A DNA stretch of 64,000 bases from Microbulbifer hydrolyticus (GTDB lineage Bacteria > Pseudomonadota > Gammaproteobacteria > Pseudomonadales > Cellvibrionaceae), in assembly GCF_009931115.1 (NCBI RefSeq), contig NZ_CP047491.1, positions 2,865,501 to 2,929,500 of the forward strand, given 5' to 3'. The notes under the pieces are model-generated. The model saw nothing but the letters and a program-made list of their open reading frames with translations. It searched no databases and was not told where the DNA came from. Numbering within the stretch: the stretch's first letter is position 1; every line of letters begins with the position of its first letter. Positions 17,984 to 26,709 of this stretch are shown here, in pieces. Both the position numbers and the translations under genes were made by a program.

Positions 17984-18370
17984 ATGAACACCAAAGCGAA
18001 CAAATTCCTAAAAACACGCTTGACTCTATTCGGCTTGCTCTTCAATGCCCTATTTATTTTTCCCGCATTAGCTGAGAAAGGATGGATTGCAACTTCAGTT
18101 GAGGTAGTCGAGATCACCAACACCGGGTCGAATGGGAAAAACTTCACCGTAAAGGTTAGTGGTGGAGACAACAACTATCCCTGTGAAAACGGGCAGATCA
18201 CGTTTCCACTAGCGAATGCGGGCAATACCGGAAACGACATTCATATACACAACAGAGCATTTAGCATGGCTCTTACCGCTCTCACAACAGGAAGTAAAGT
18301 TAGCATCTTTAGCTACGAAGATAACTCGGTATGCAATCGTGCGGCTCATATCAAGATAGTAAAACCGTAG
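17984..18370 (+). CDS. Small secreted two-cysteine protein, copy L (intact, opposite strand)
   Basis: A 128-residue protein with a signal peptide ending IFPALAEKG. The mature part is WIATSVEVVEITNTGSNGKN, FTVKVSGGDNNYPCENGQIT, helix AFSMALTALTTGSKVSIFSY, last Cys in NSVCNRAAHIKIVKP. It has a slightly longer middle than its relatives. Like copy A at the other side of the island it is on the plus strand; all others are minus. The upstream 17673-17983 is AT-rich with no supported gene. Confidence 0.7.
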   Translation: MNTKANKFLKTRLTLFGLLFNALFIFPALAEKGWIATSVEVVEITNTGSNGKNFTVKVSGGDNNYPCENGQITFPLANAGNTGNDIHIHNRAFSMALTALTTGSKVSIFSYEDNSVCNRAAHIKIVKP

Positions 18371-18503
18371 GTCTATCAATTTTTTACGGGGGTAAAAGAC
18401 TGTTATCGCAGACATTTTTGGACCACACCAGCACCAGCCGTGCTTATCCATGTGCCATTTTGCGTATAACAATACTACCTATGTCAGGCCTGCTTCACGC
18501 TGA

Positions 18504-18884
18504 TGCCACCTTGCCACGGCGATAGACGCCTACGGCCGCCGCATCGTCGGTTGGGCGGTCTCATCGACACCCGGTGCGGGTTTCACGGTAAAGCCCCTGA
18601 AAATGGCCTGGGAGCAGCGGGGTGGCCCACACAGTGTCATGCTCCATTCTGACCAGGGCAGCCTCTATCGGAGCCGCCTGATTCGGCTGCGGCTGTGGCG
18701 CGACCAAATGGTGCAAAGTATGAGTCGTCGTGGAAACTGCCGGGACAATGCCCCGACAAAAAGGCTGTTTCGCAGCTTGAAAAGTGAGCGGATCCCACCT
18801 CTTGGCTACGATTCAATTGTCAAGGCAAGAGGCCCCGCAGCAGGAAGCGAGCTTTGTAGTGTTAGCAGGGAACTACTTAATTGA
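18504..18884 (+). mobile_element. IS3-family OrfB transposase remnant
   Basis: The frame reads ATAIDAYGRRIVGWAVSSTP, then VMLHSDQGSLYRSR and QSMSRRGNCRDNAPTKR and LFRSLKSERIPPLGY. These are hallmarks of the IS3 OrfB integrase C-terminal half. The expected ME in NAPMERFF is replaced by TKR, and the first catalytic Asp region upstream is missing. It is an inactive fragment lying between the small-protein array and tRNA-Ser. Confidence 0.8.
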
Positions 18885-18950
18885 AGGGCATGTACTGCCC
18901 ATTTTTTAGATGTTACGACTGAGTCGGGCGTCGCCGGAAACGACAGGCAC

Positions 18951-18973
18951 AAAAAAACCCGCCGAAGCGGGTT
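18951..18973 (-). terminator. Intrinsic terminator of tRNA-Ser
   Basis: On the minus strand AACCCGC/GCGGGTT with loop TTCG is followed by a run of T. It lies about 90 bp beyond the tRNA 3' end. Confidence 0.85.
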
Positions 18974-19060
18974 CTTTACGACAAATGGCCCACTACATGG
19001 ACCACTGCACTACTCATGCAACCTAAAAGCCGTAAATATCAACAGCTTATAGATTTTGAA

Positions 19061-19148
19061 TGGCGGTGAGGGAGGGATTCGAACCCTCGATGCCTTTCGA
19101 CATACACACTTTCCAGGCGTGCTCCTTCGGCCACTCGGACACCTCACC
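19061..19148 (-). tRNA. tRNA-Ser(GGA)
   Basis: An 88-nt class II tRNA with a long variable arm. The acceptor GGTGAGG pairs with CCTCACC, the discriminator is G and CCA is encoded. The anticodon loop contains GGA. Its T-arm/variable-arm boundary (19079-19095) contains the 17-bp sequence repeated at 2518, making this gene the likely anchor of the accessory island on its 3' side. Confidence 0.95.
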
Positions 19149-19339
19149 GAAACTGATTGTTGCGTATTTAGCGGAGTATTTTGCGAGCTCTCCGTCCGCA
19201 CGCCTGCGGGCTCGTCGGCGTTTTGCCTTGCTAATCAGTAACATAGCGCCCGATCAGCGAGCGCGAACTTTACAGAAAGGCGGCGGCAGGTGCAAGTTTA
19301 TTTCGGAAATTTTCCCGCCAGTCGCCCTTTCTTTAGCGG

Positions 19340-19900
19340 TTACTCGCCGGTCCAGTTTGCGAAGAAATCTTCGACCGCCAGCTCTGGCGCGGCTCTCGGC
19401 GGCTTCTGCGGGGTGCCCATGTAGATAAAACCACTGATCTCTTCGTTGTCGGCAAGGCCGAGCCCCCTTGCGACAGCGCGGTTCTCGGCGAGCGCGCCGG
19501 TACGCCAGTAGGCGCCGACACCCTGGGCGAAGGCTGCCGTCAGCATGGCCTGCACCGCACCGGCGGTAGACATGCGCTGCTCATCAAAGGGCACCTTGGG
19601 GTGATCCTGCAGGCGGGTAATGGCCACGATCACCATTGGTGCCCGCAGGGGCATGGCGAGGGTGCGCTCGCGCTGGGTCTCGCTCAGGGGCTCGCCGGTT
19701 TCACTGGCTTTGAGGTAGAGCTCGCCCATGCGGGCGCGGGCGTCGCCCTCGACCACCAGGAACCGCCAGGGTCGCAGGTTACCGTGGTCGGCGGCGCGCA
19801 GTGCGGCGCGGAAGATAGCCTCGCGCTGCTGACCGTCGGGTGCTGGCTCAGTCAGCCCCCCAATTGATACCCGGTTGTGGAGTGCCTCCAGCGCGTCCAT
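19340..19900 (-). CDS. Nitroreductase family protein, YdjA-like
   Basis: A 186-residue FMN-dependent oxidoreductase type. N-terminal NRVSIGGLTEPAP and HGNLRPWRFLVVEG are the FMN-binding segments of the compact YdjA subfamily. The C-terminal GLADNEEISGFIYMGTP is also typical. It is soluble and cytosolic. It is the first gene beyond the island and tRNA-Ser. The physiological substrate of the subfamily is not settled. Confidence 0.85.
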   Translation of the reverse strand: MDALEALHNRVSIGGLTEPAPDGQQREAIFRAALRAADHGNLRPWRFLVVEGDARARMGELYLKASETGEPLSETQRERTLAMPLRAPMVIVAITRLQDHPKVPFDEQRMSTAGAVQAMLTAAFAQGVGAYWRTGALAENRAVARGLGLADNEEISGFIYMGTPQKPPRAAPELAVEDFFANWTGE

Positions 19901-20227
19901 CCATTCTCTCCTGTCTCAGTGATTACTTGCCAACACCCACCATAGGGGCCGGAGAATTCTACCGCAAATACGACAAAGGCCGACCTGGAACGACCGTACA
20001 ACATAGGATCGTATCCTGATTTACCGTCGCTTTCGTGAAGACTTGAGGGTAAACTTTGCGCCTGTCAGTGATCCAGGCCTCGTTATAATCAAAAAAACTG
20101 AAAGGCTCTGGTTGTACGAACAAACGCCAGCCTCCAGGGCAAGCGCCGATACACCAGTAATTGACGGGGACGAGAAGAAAACAAAATGCTCCCGGATCAA
20201 CACAGTTACCGATAAGACCCAGCGTTC
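19901..20227. other. Divergent intergenic region
   Basis: This lies between the nitroreductase (minus) and the cyclase (plus). It should hold both promoters; I see no convincing sigma-70 pair or operator and no gene. Confidence 0.3.
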
Positions 20228-21622
20228 ATGCAGACTCAGCCAGAAGAAACCAGCGGCCGCCAGCAAGACTCCAAATACCCGCTCTATTTCCGCGCTCTAA
20301 TCTGTTTTGCAGCTTCCGGCACGCTGCTCAACAGTATCAACTGGTCGGCGCTCATCACCCAGGCCACGATGTTACAGCTGGCGATGGCCGCGGTGCTGCT
20401 GGCGTACATTCCGATTGCCTACCAGATATCCCGCCGCAGCGTTCCGGAGAATGCCGAGCAAGTCCGCCGCTGGCTGTCGTTTACGGATGCACTGCTGATC
20501 GGCATGGCCATGGCAATGTCGAATTTCAGCATTCTGCCAAGCCTGCTGTTTCTCACCATGGTGCAGTTCAACGCGCTTACCCAGGGCGGTGGCCGCTGCT
20601 GGTTTGAGCACAATACCGCAATGCTGATGGGTGTTGGCGTAGGCTATCTGGTGCACCGCCCCGCTCTGGTGGTGAATGCCGACCTCAACATCAGCGCCGC
20701 CAGCCTGATCGGTGTATTTACCTATTTCTGCTGCTACGCCTTTTATACCCACAAACAGATTGCGCGCCTCAAACAAGACAACCAGCAACTGCAAAAAGAA
20801 CAGCGTATCGCCAACCTGGCGAGCTACAAGCTCTCCCGCTACCTGCCCAAGCGGCTGTGGCGCGCAGTCACCACGGGCAAGGAAAAAGAGATCGTCACCG
20901 AACGCAAGCTGCTGACCGTGTTCTTTTCCGACATCAAGGATTTCAGCCAGCTGACCGAGGAGATGGAAGCGGAGACGCTCACCCGCCTGCTGAACACGTA
21001 CCTGACCGAGATGTCCCGTATCGTCGCCCATTACGGCGGCACCATCGACAAGTTCATCGGTGATGCGGTGATGGTGGTGTTCGGGGACGACCAGAGCAAG
21101 GGCCCCAAGTCGGACGCACTGCGCTGTGTCGCCATGGCACTGGCCATGCGCAAGCGGGTACGCGAGATGATGCAGGAGTGGTACGACCAGGGCATCTCAC
21201 ATCCCCTGCAGATTCGCATGGGAATCAATACCGGTTACTGTACCGTCGGCGTTTTCGGTACCGCTGATCATCAGACCTACACGGTCATGGGCACCCACGT
21301 GAACCTCGCGGCTCGCCTGGAAAGTGCTGCCGACCCGGGCGAGGTACTGATCAGCCACGAGACCTGGGCCATGATCAAGCAAACTGTTATGTGCCGGGAC
21401 AAGGGCCACGTCAGCGTGAAGGGCTTCAGCACACCGGTGAAGGTCTACTCTGTGACCGACCTGCGCAAAAACCTGGGTGGACAGCAGAGCTACCTGGAAG
21501 AACATGCCCCCGGGTTCGCCATGCACCTGGATCTGGAAAAAGTGCGCAATTACGACAAGGAAAAGGTCCTGCAGGCACTGCAGAAGGCGCAGGCGCGCCT
21601 GAAAAGCAAAGTCATTATCTGA
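20228..21622 (+). CDS. Membrane-bound class III adenylate/guanylate cyclase
   Basis: A 464-residue protein. Five to six membrane helices occupy about residues 18-175, then a short coiled coil (QIARLKQDNQQLQKEQRI) and a class III cyclase domain (about 225-400). The metal Asp residues are in FFSDIKDFS and FIGDAVMVVFG. The Lys before FIGD, and N and R of VNLAARLES, are present. The usual Asp of the D-Y-T-V motif is replaced (HQTYTVMGTHV), so the choice between ATP and GTP is uncertain. The ribosome site is weak. The gene is monocistronic. Confidence 0.87.
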   Translation: MQTQPEETSGRQQDSKYPLYFRALICFAASGTLLNSINWSALITQATMLQLAMAAVLLAYIPIAYQISRRSVPENAEQVRRWLSFTDALLIGMAMAMSNFSILPSLLFLTMVQFNALTQGGGRCWFEHNTAMLMGVGVGYLVHRPALVVNADLNISAASLIGVFTYFCCYAFYTHKQIARLKQDNQQLQKEQRIANLASYKLSRYLPKRLWRAVTTGKEKEIVTERKLLTVFFSDIKDFSQLTEEMEAETLTRLLNTYLTEMSRIVAHYGGTIDKFIGDAVMVVFGDDQSKGPKSDALRCVAMALAMRKRVREMMQEWYDQGISHPLQIRMGINTGYCTVGVFGTADHQTYTVMGTHVNLAARLESAADPGEVLISHETWAMIKQTVMCRDKGHVSVKGFSTPVKVYSVTDLRKNLGGQQSYLEEHAPGFAMHLDLEKVRNYDKEKVLQALQKAQARLKSKVII

Positions 21623-21681
21623 GCCGGCGGCGGCCATCCGGCCGCCCCATCAACCGGTACCCGCCCCGGGCACCGCACTCG

Positions 21682-23148
21682 TCAATCAAACCCCATAAAT
21701 TCCAGCGAGCGCGACTCCAGCCAGTCGTAAAACGGGTTCCAGCGCAGCCGCAATTGTGTCGAGGCACTGATCGCCAACGCACCGCGCTCTCCGCGCAGGG
21801 CGAGATTACCCAACTGCACTCCCGGGCCGGGCCCCGGCGGACGCCCACCATAAATGAAATCCGTCGGTGCGAACGGCAGGGCCACGTGGGAAAGCGAATA
21901 CACGCCCGGTGGCCACTGCAAGGCCAGTCTCTCCTCGGAGGAATCCACCACACCGGGAGCCCAGTGGCGTGCGACCACTTCGGCGGAGGCGGCATCCGCG
22001 TTGGTCACCAGCGTCAAGGTATAGCGCCTGTCCGGCATCTCCCGGATCGCCCGCAACATTTTCGCCGGCTCCCAGGTCAGCAGGGGCTCAATCCCGGCCT
22101 GCCGGTTGATATCAAACAGCACCAGCTCGTGCCCACCCGCAGGCAGCAGGTTAAACAGGTTTTGCACCACCGCCGGCGCGTCGACCGTAGCATCAATCAG
22201 TGATGAGAAGGAGAGTATTGGGGGCAGCTCCTGCAGGCCGTCGCTGGCCGCCAGCGTGCGGATGCGGCGCTTGATCTCGCCGGTAAGCTGATGGGTGATG
22301 GTGCCGCCGTTGACCGCGAAAGAACCGTATTTGAACGGCTCATATTCCAGCGGGTGGATACTTTCCCACTGGAGCTTTTCAATGCCGAGCAGGCGGCCCA
22401 GCCGCGCCTGCCACTCCGCCAGTGCGGCAACCCTGGCCACACTGATTTCCGGCGACAGCAGCACCAGACGCGCCGGCTTTGGCAACTCGGGATCATCCAG
22501 GGTTTTGAGGGCGTAGTGCACCGCGAGTGCAGCGCCGTTGGAGTAACCGACGATGTGGATGGGCCGCGAACCTCCGTCCCTGGCCAGGTGCTCCATCGCC
22601 AACGTGACCGCCGCGGCCATATCCCGCCAGTGCGTCGTCACCAGCCCGGACGGCGCCGTACCGTGACCGGGAATGCGCAGCCCGAGAACCGTAGCGCCGG
22701 AAGCGTGCAACCGCTCACCCAGCTGCCGCAGGCTGTAGGGCGCATCGGTAAGCCCGTGCAACAGCAGCACGGAGGCCCGTGCATTGTCGGCCTCCCGGAA
22801 AAAACTGCGGTTCCAGTTGTGCGGCCAGCGCCCGGGGTCCGCCAGGCTACCGCGCCGAAAGCGGTTGACCGTAGCCGGCCCCGCCGGCTCGGTACGCCCG
22901 TATACCTCTCGCTCCAGCTGGGCGAACAGGCGCTCCTCCAGTTCCAGGTACTGCGAAAAGCTGTTAACCGCGGAGTCGCGGGTAAACTCCTCGCTCAGGC
23001 TTGCGGTGTGCCATACCTGCAACTCCGGCTGCCGCTGCAGGTACAAGGCCAGCAGGACCAGTACCGTCGCCAGCCCACCCAACAGTGCAAACCCGATAGG
23101 CCCGGCAATTCTTCGCAGAAAGTTTGAATGGCGCACCGGTAACTCCAC
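21682..23148 (-). CDS. Membrane-anchored alpha/beta hydrolase
   Basis: A 488-residue protein with one N-terminal membrane anchor (about 14-35) and a serine-hydrolase domain. SVLLLHGLTDAPYSL forms the oxyanion region. IHIVGYSNGAALAVHY gives nucleophile Ser in G-Y-S-N-G. The catalytic Asp and His lie later, the His probably in SLSHVALPFAPTD. It is likely a periplasm-facing lipase/esterase-like enzyme. The substrate is not inferable. It is convergent with the cyclase gene. Confidence 0.8.
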   Translation of the reverse strand: MELPVRHSNFLRRIAGPIGFALLGGLATVLVLLALYLQRQPELQVWHTASLSEEFTRDSAVNSFSQYLELEERLFAQLEREVYGRTEPAGPATVNRFRRGSLADPGRWPHNWNRSFFREADNARASVLLLHGLTDAPYSLRQLGERLHASGATVLGLRIPGHGTAPSGLVTTHWRDMAAAVTLAMEHLARDGGSRPIHIVGYSNGAALAVHYALKTLDDPELPKPARLVLLSPEISVARVAALAEWQARLGRLLGIEKLQWESIHPLEYEPFKYGSFAVNGGTITHQLTGEIKRRIRTLAASDGLQELPPILSFSSLIDATVDAPAVVQNLFNLLPAGGHELVLFDINRQAGIEPLLTWEPAKMLRAIREMPDRRYTLTLVTNADAASAEVVARHWAPGVVDSSEERLALQWPPGVYSLSHVALPFAPTDFIYGGRPPGPGPGVQLGNLALRGERGALAISASTQLRLRWNPFYDWLESRSLEFMGFD

Positions 23149-23339
23149 TCAGCACCAGCCCGGCTGATGCCCCGCCGCCCAGGGAAGACCTGGACAATGT
23201 GTGGATATTCCAATGGTTTGTATATCGTACATCCCTGTCTCCCACGAAGCTTGCGCTCGACTGGTATCCCAAACAGTAAAGACCACCGACAACGGTGCTA
23301 CCGCTTCACCCGCTGCAGAGCCTCGCCCTCACAATGCAA

Positions 23340-24182
23340 TTACTGCCGCGCGTAGCGCGCCGGGAAAACGATTTCACCGATATTGGTGCGCAGCGGATTG
23401 ATATCCAGCCCGCCGCGACGGGTATAGCGTGCGCATACGGTCAGCTTTTCGAAATCCGCGAGCTTCTGCAGGTCGCAATAAATACGCTCCACACAGTGCT
23501 CGTGAAAATCCTGGTGCTCACGGAAGGAAACGATATAAGCCAGCAGTGACTTGCGATCGAGTGCCGGACCACGATATTCCACAGATACCGTCGCCCAGTC
23601 AGGCTGACCGGTCACGGGGCAGTTACTCCGCAAGAGATGACTGTAGAGCGTCTCTTCCACCGCCGCGCCCTGCCTTTCTGGCTCGGACGACAGCTTCAGT
23701 AACCCCGCATCGGGCTGGTAAATGCGCGCTTCCACGTCCAGCTTATCCACGCAGATCCCCGCAGGCGCTTGCACCGCCAGTGCCGCGTCTTCCACATCAA
23801 ACAAGGTTACCGCCACATCGCTTCCCGCAGCCGCACTCAAGTCCCTCTCCAGGGTATCGCGTACCACGTCCGCGGAGACAAACTCGGTCTGGTTGAGTGA
23901 ATTCAGGTACAGCTTGAACGACTTGGATTCGATCATGGACGGGCTGGAGGCGGCAAAGCGGAAGCGGGCTACCGCCACCTGGGGAACCCCTTTGGGGTTC
24001 AGCCAGGACAACTCGAAGCCCCACCATTCATCCGCGCCACTGAACGGCAGCGCCTGCTCATCCAGCCCGAGTTGCGCGCGGGACACTGAACGCGGGATCG
24101 GGTGCAGCAGTGACGGGTTGTAGGTGGCTTCGTAATGGGTCTCCTGCCCCAGGGGCAGGTTTTGCCAGTCTTCTCGATTCAT
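23340..24182 (-). CDS. queF: NADPH-dependent 7-cyano-7-deazaguanine reductase
   Basis: A 280-residue, full-length two-domain (type II) QueF. It reduces preQ0 to preQ1 in queuosine synthesis. The catalytic Cys lies in LRSNCPVTGQPDWATV. The C-terminal Glu/His binding region includes SFREHQDFHEHCVERIY. The N-terminus has NLPLGQETHYEATYNPSLL, typical of gammaproteobacterial QueF. It lies 26 bp downstream of the ABC-2 permease on the same strand. Confidence 0.96.
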   Translation of the reverse strand: MNREDWQNLPLGQETHYEATYNPSLLHPIPRSVSRAQLGLDEQALPFSGADEWWGFELSWLNPKGVPQVAVARFRFAASSPSMIESKSFKLYLNSLNQTEFVSADVVRDTLERDLSAAAGSDVAVTLFDVEDAALAVQAPAGICVDKLDVEARIYQPDAGLLKLSSEPERQGAAVEETLYSHLLRSNCPVTGQPDWATVSVEYRGPALDRKSLLAYIVSFREHQDFHEHCVERIYCDLQKLADFEKLTVCARYTRRGGLDINPLRTNIGEIVFPARYARQ

Positions 24183-24210
24183 CTTCAGCTCCAGTATTCA
24201 ATGCACCGGG

Positions 24211-24984
24211 TCAGTGGCGCAGGCGCTTGCCGTGACTCATCAGGTGCAGCGCCCAGGCAGACAGCGCGGCGATAAATGCCAGCACACCGGCAAACGCCCA
24301 GCCGACGCTGATATCGGACACACCAAGCACCCCGTAGCGGAACGCATTGACCATATACAGGATCGGGTTGAGCTTGGAGAGGCCCTGCCAGAACGGCGAC
24401 AGCAGGTCGATGGAATAAAACACCCCGCCGAGGTAGGTCAGCGGTGTCAGCACGAAGGTGGGAATAATCGAGATATCGTCAAAACTGTTGGCGAAGATCG
24501 CATTGATAAACCCCGCCAGTGCGAACAGTACCGAGGTCAGGAACACAATCAGTACCGTCAGGCCGATATGCTGGATGTCCAGTGAGGTAAATATCAGGGC
24601 AATCAGGGTAACCACCAGCCCCACGATCAACCCGCGCGCCACGCCACCCAGCACATAGCCTGCCATCACCACCCAGTTGGGTGTGGGCGACACCAGTAGC
24701 TCCTCGACACTGCGCTGGAACTTGGCGCTATAGAAGGAAGACACCACATTGCCGTAGGAGTTGGTAATCACCGCCATCATGATCAGGCCGGGCACCACGA
24801 ACTCCATATAGGAATAACCGCCCATCTCACCAATGCGGCTGCCGATCAGGGAACCGAAAATCACGAAGTACAGGGACATGGTGATTACCGGCGGCACCAG
24901 TGTCTGCGGCCAGATACGGGTAAAGCGGCGTACTTCCCGACGAAAAATGGTGGAGAAGGCTGTCCAGATCAATTGCGCACTCAT
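24211..24984 (-). CDS. yadH: ABC-2 type transporter permease, YadH-like
   Basis: A 257-residue inner-membrane protein with six helices. The cytosolic N-terminus FRREVRRFTRIWPQTLVPPV and motifs GVFYSIDLLSPFWQGLSKLN and NPILYMVNAFRYG are characteristic of YadH-type ABC-2 permeases. Its start overlaps the stop of the ATPase gene by 4 bp (ATGA), so the two form one exporter. The substrate of this pair is unknown. Confidence 0.92.
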   Translation of the reverse strand: MSAQLIWTAFSTIFRREVRRFTRIWPQTLVPPVITMSLYFVIFGSLIGSRIGEMGGYSYMEFVVPGLIMMAVITNSYGNVVSSFYSAKFQRSVEELLVSPTPNWVVMAGYVLGGVARGLIVGLVVTLIALIFTSLDIQHIGLTVLIVFLTSVLFALAGFINAIFANSFDDISIIPTFVLTPLTYLGGVFYSIDLLSPFWQGLSKLNPILYMVNAFRYGVLGVSDISVGWAFAGVLAFIAALSAWALHLMSHGKRLRH

Positions 24985-25943
24985 GGCTTCACCCCCTTGT
25001 TTTCACCATCATCCCCGGATTTCTGCTGCTTGTTTTCCGCCAACAGGGAAACAAACAATTCCTCCAACCGGTTAGCCCGGTTGCGCATGCTGGTTACCGC
25101 AATATTCTGCGCGGTGAGGAGCGTAAACAGGTCACTCAGGGACTGGCCCTTTTCCACCGTTACCTCCAGGCTGTGCTCGTCCAGCAGCCGCCCATCGAAG
25201 CCGCCAAAGTCCGGCGCGTCACTCAGGGATTCCCGAGTGTCGAGGATGAATACTTCCCGGCTCAGGGTTTTGATCAGCGACTTGATCGAGGTGTTCTCGA
25301 CAATATCGCCCTTATCAATGATCGCAATATTGCGGCACAGGCTCTCCGCCTCTTCCAGGTAGTGGGTGGTCAGGATAATGGTGGTGCCCTGCTGGTTTAT
25401 TTCCTGCAGAAATTCCCACATGGAGCGGCGCAGTTCGATATCCACGCCGGCCGTGGGCTCGTCGAGAATCAACAGCTTGGGCTCGTGAATCAGCGCACGG
25501 GCGATCATCAAACGCCGCTTCATACCACCGGAAAGCATGCGCGCCTGCGTGCTGCGCTTGTCCCACAGCCCCAGCTTGCGCAGGTACTTCTCGGTACGCT
25601 CTTCAGCCAGCTTGCGCGGCATGCCGTAAAAGCCACCCTGGGTGCAGACGATGTCGAATACCTTTTCGAACTGACTGAAATTGAATTCCTGGGGCACCAC
25701 GCCGAGCGTCTGCTTGGCTTTCGGGAAGTCCTTGTCGATATCAATGCCGAAGATCGACACATTGCCGCCGGTCTTGCGCACCAGTGAGCAGAGAATACCG
25801 ATGGTGGTGGATTTACCGGCACCATTGGGGCCGAGTAGTGCGAAGAAATCCCCCGGCTGCACGTCAAAGCTGATGCCCTTGAGTGCCTGAAAGCCGTTAT
25901 CGTAGGTTTTTTCGAGATTGCGGATGGAAAGTGCGGCGGTCAT
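24981..25943 (-). CDS. yadG: ABC transporter ATP-binding protein, YadG-like
   Basis: A 320-residue ATPase. I take ATG 25943 (MTAALSIRNLEKTYDNGFQA); a longer frame to 26066 would add an unlikely basic extension. Walker A GPNGAGKST, signature LSGGMKRRLMIARAL, Walker B LLILDEPTAGVD and the H-loop TTHYLEEAE are all intact. The C-terminal ~90 residues form the regulatory tail common in this group. It pairs with the overlapping permease. Confidence 0.94.
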   Translation of the reverse strand: MTAALSIRNLEKTYDNGFQALKGISFDVQPGDFFALLGPNGAGKSTTIGILCSLVRKTGGNVSIFGIDIDKDFPKAKQTLGVVPQEFNFSQFEKVFDIVCTQGGFYGMPRKLAEERTEKYLRKLGLWDKRSTQARMLSGGMKRRLMIARALIHEPKLLILDEPTAGVDIELRRSMWEFLQEINQQGTTIILTTHYLEEAESLCRNIAIIDKGDIVENTSIKSLIKTLSREVFILDTRESLSDAPDFGGFDGRLLDEHSLEVTVEKGQSLSDLFTLLTAQNIAVTSMRNRANRLEELFVSLLAENKQQKSGDDGENKGVKP

Positions 25944-26066
25944 TACTTCCTCCAGAAGTCTGGGGCGCATATTCAACGCCCTTACCCCGCATATTGCAAC
26001 CGCACGAGCTTTGCGGGGTTTCACGCGCCTCGGCGAGGAAAATAACCGGTGGCTGAAAGCAGGCAT

Positions 26067-26099
26067 AAAAAAAGCCGCTCAAATGAGCGGCTTTTTTTA
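26067..26099. terminator. Bidirectional intrinsic terminator after the tRNA operon
   Basis: AAAGCCGCTC pairs with GAGCGGCTTT around loop AAAT, with A- and T-runs on both sides. It ends the minus-strand tRNA operon. Confidence 0.92.
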
Positions 26100-26101
26100 T
26101 T

Positions 26102-26177
26102 TGGAGCGGGAAACCGGGTTCGAACCGGCGACCTCAACCTTGGCAAGGTTGCGCTCTACCAACTGAGCTATTCCCGC
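26102..26177 (-). tRNA. tRNA-Gly(GCC), copy 1
   Basis: 76 nt with CCA encoded, acceptor GCGGGAA, anticodon GCC in loop TTGCCAA. It is identical over its length to copy 2 and is the last gene of the four-tRNA operon. Confidence 0.97.
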
Positions 26178-26253
26178 GAATGTGACCGGACCAGAAATTA
26201 TAACTTCCGGCCCGGTATTGCAAGATCGTCGTTACGTTGCGACCTTGCAGTAT

Positions 26254-26329
26254 TGGCATCCCCAAGGGGAGTCGAACCCCTGTTACCGCCGTGAAAGGGC
26301 GGTGTCCTAGGCCTCTAGACGATGGGGAC
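26254..26329 (-). tRNA. tRNA-Glu(TTC), copy 1
   Basis: 76 nt, acceptor GTCCCCA with CCA encoded, anticodon TTC in loop CTTTCAC. A 76-bp spacer separates it from tRNA-Gly copy 1. Confidence 0.97.
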
Positions 26330-26337
26330 ATAGGAAC

Positions 26338-26413
26338 TGGAGCGGGAAACCGGGTTCGAACCGGCGACCTCAACCTTGGCAAGGTTGCGCTCTACCAACT
26401 GAGCTATTCCCGC
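26338..26413 (-). tRNA. tRNA-Gly(GCC), copy 2
   Basis: Same sequence as copy 1. It is only 8 bp from tRNA-Glu copy 1, so it must be cut from a common precursor. Confidence 0.97.
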
Positions 26414-26415
26414 AA

Positions 26416-26491
26416 TGGCATCCCCAAGGGGAGTCGAACCCCTGTTACCGCCGTGAAAGGGCGGTGTCCTAGGCCTCTAGACGATGGGGAC
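26416..26491 (-). tRNA. tRNA-Glu(TTC), copy 2
   Basis: First gene of the operon in the transcribed direction. It is separated from tRNA-Gly copy 2 by 2 bp. The Glu-Gly unit is duplicated in tandem. Confidence 0.97.
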
Positions 26492-26557
26492 CCAGAATCC
26501 TTCTTTTGCCTCGCTGAGTGCTTGTTAAAGTTCAGCAGTGCGTCAGAAGTGGGGCGC

Positions 26558-26586
26558 ATTCTATGGACAGGCCGGGGGGCTGTCAA
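26558..26586 (-). promoter_or_regulatory. Sigma-70 promoter of the Glu-Gly-Glu-Gly tRNA operon
   Basis: On the minus strand a perfect -35 TTGACA (26586-26581) and a -10 TAGAAT (26563-26558) are separated by 17 bp. A GC-rich discriminator (GCGCCCC) follows, the hallmark of stringently controlled stable-RNA promoters. It lies about 65 bp before the first tRNA. Confidence 0.9.
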
Positions 26587-26709
26587 CACCCGATTGAAAA
26601 CTTTTCTCTAAATTTTTCCTTTCCATACAGGCACTTACATAACTGTCGACAAAATGCCCCAGCGCCCCCGGGATTTTCACGGCAGTTCACCCCGGCACCT
26701 GCCCGGCAA

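Noticed and set aside
4019..18370. Integron cassette array
   Set aside because: The small genes suggest cassettes, but no attC-like RYYYAAC/GTTRRRY pairs between them and no integron integrase were found, and strands are mixed.
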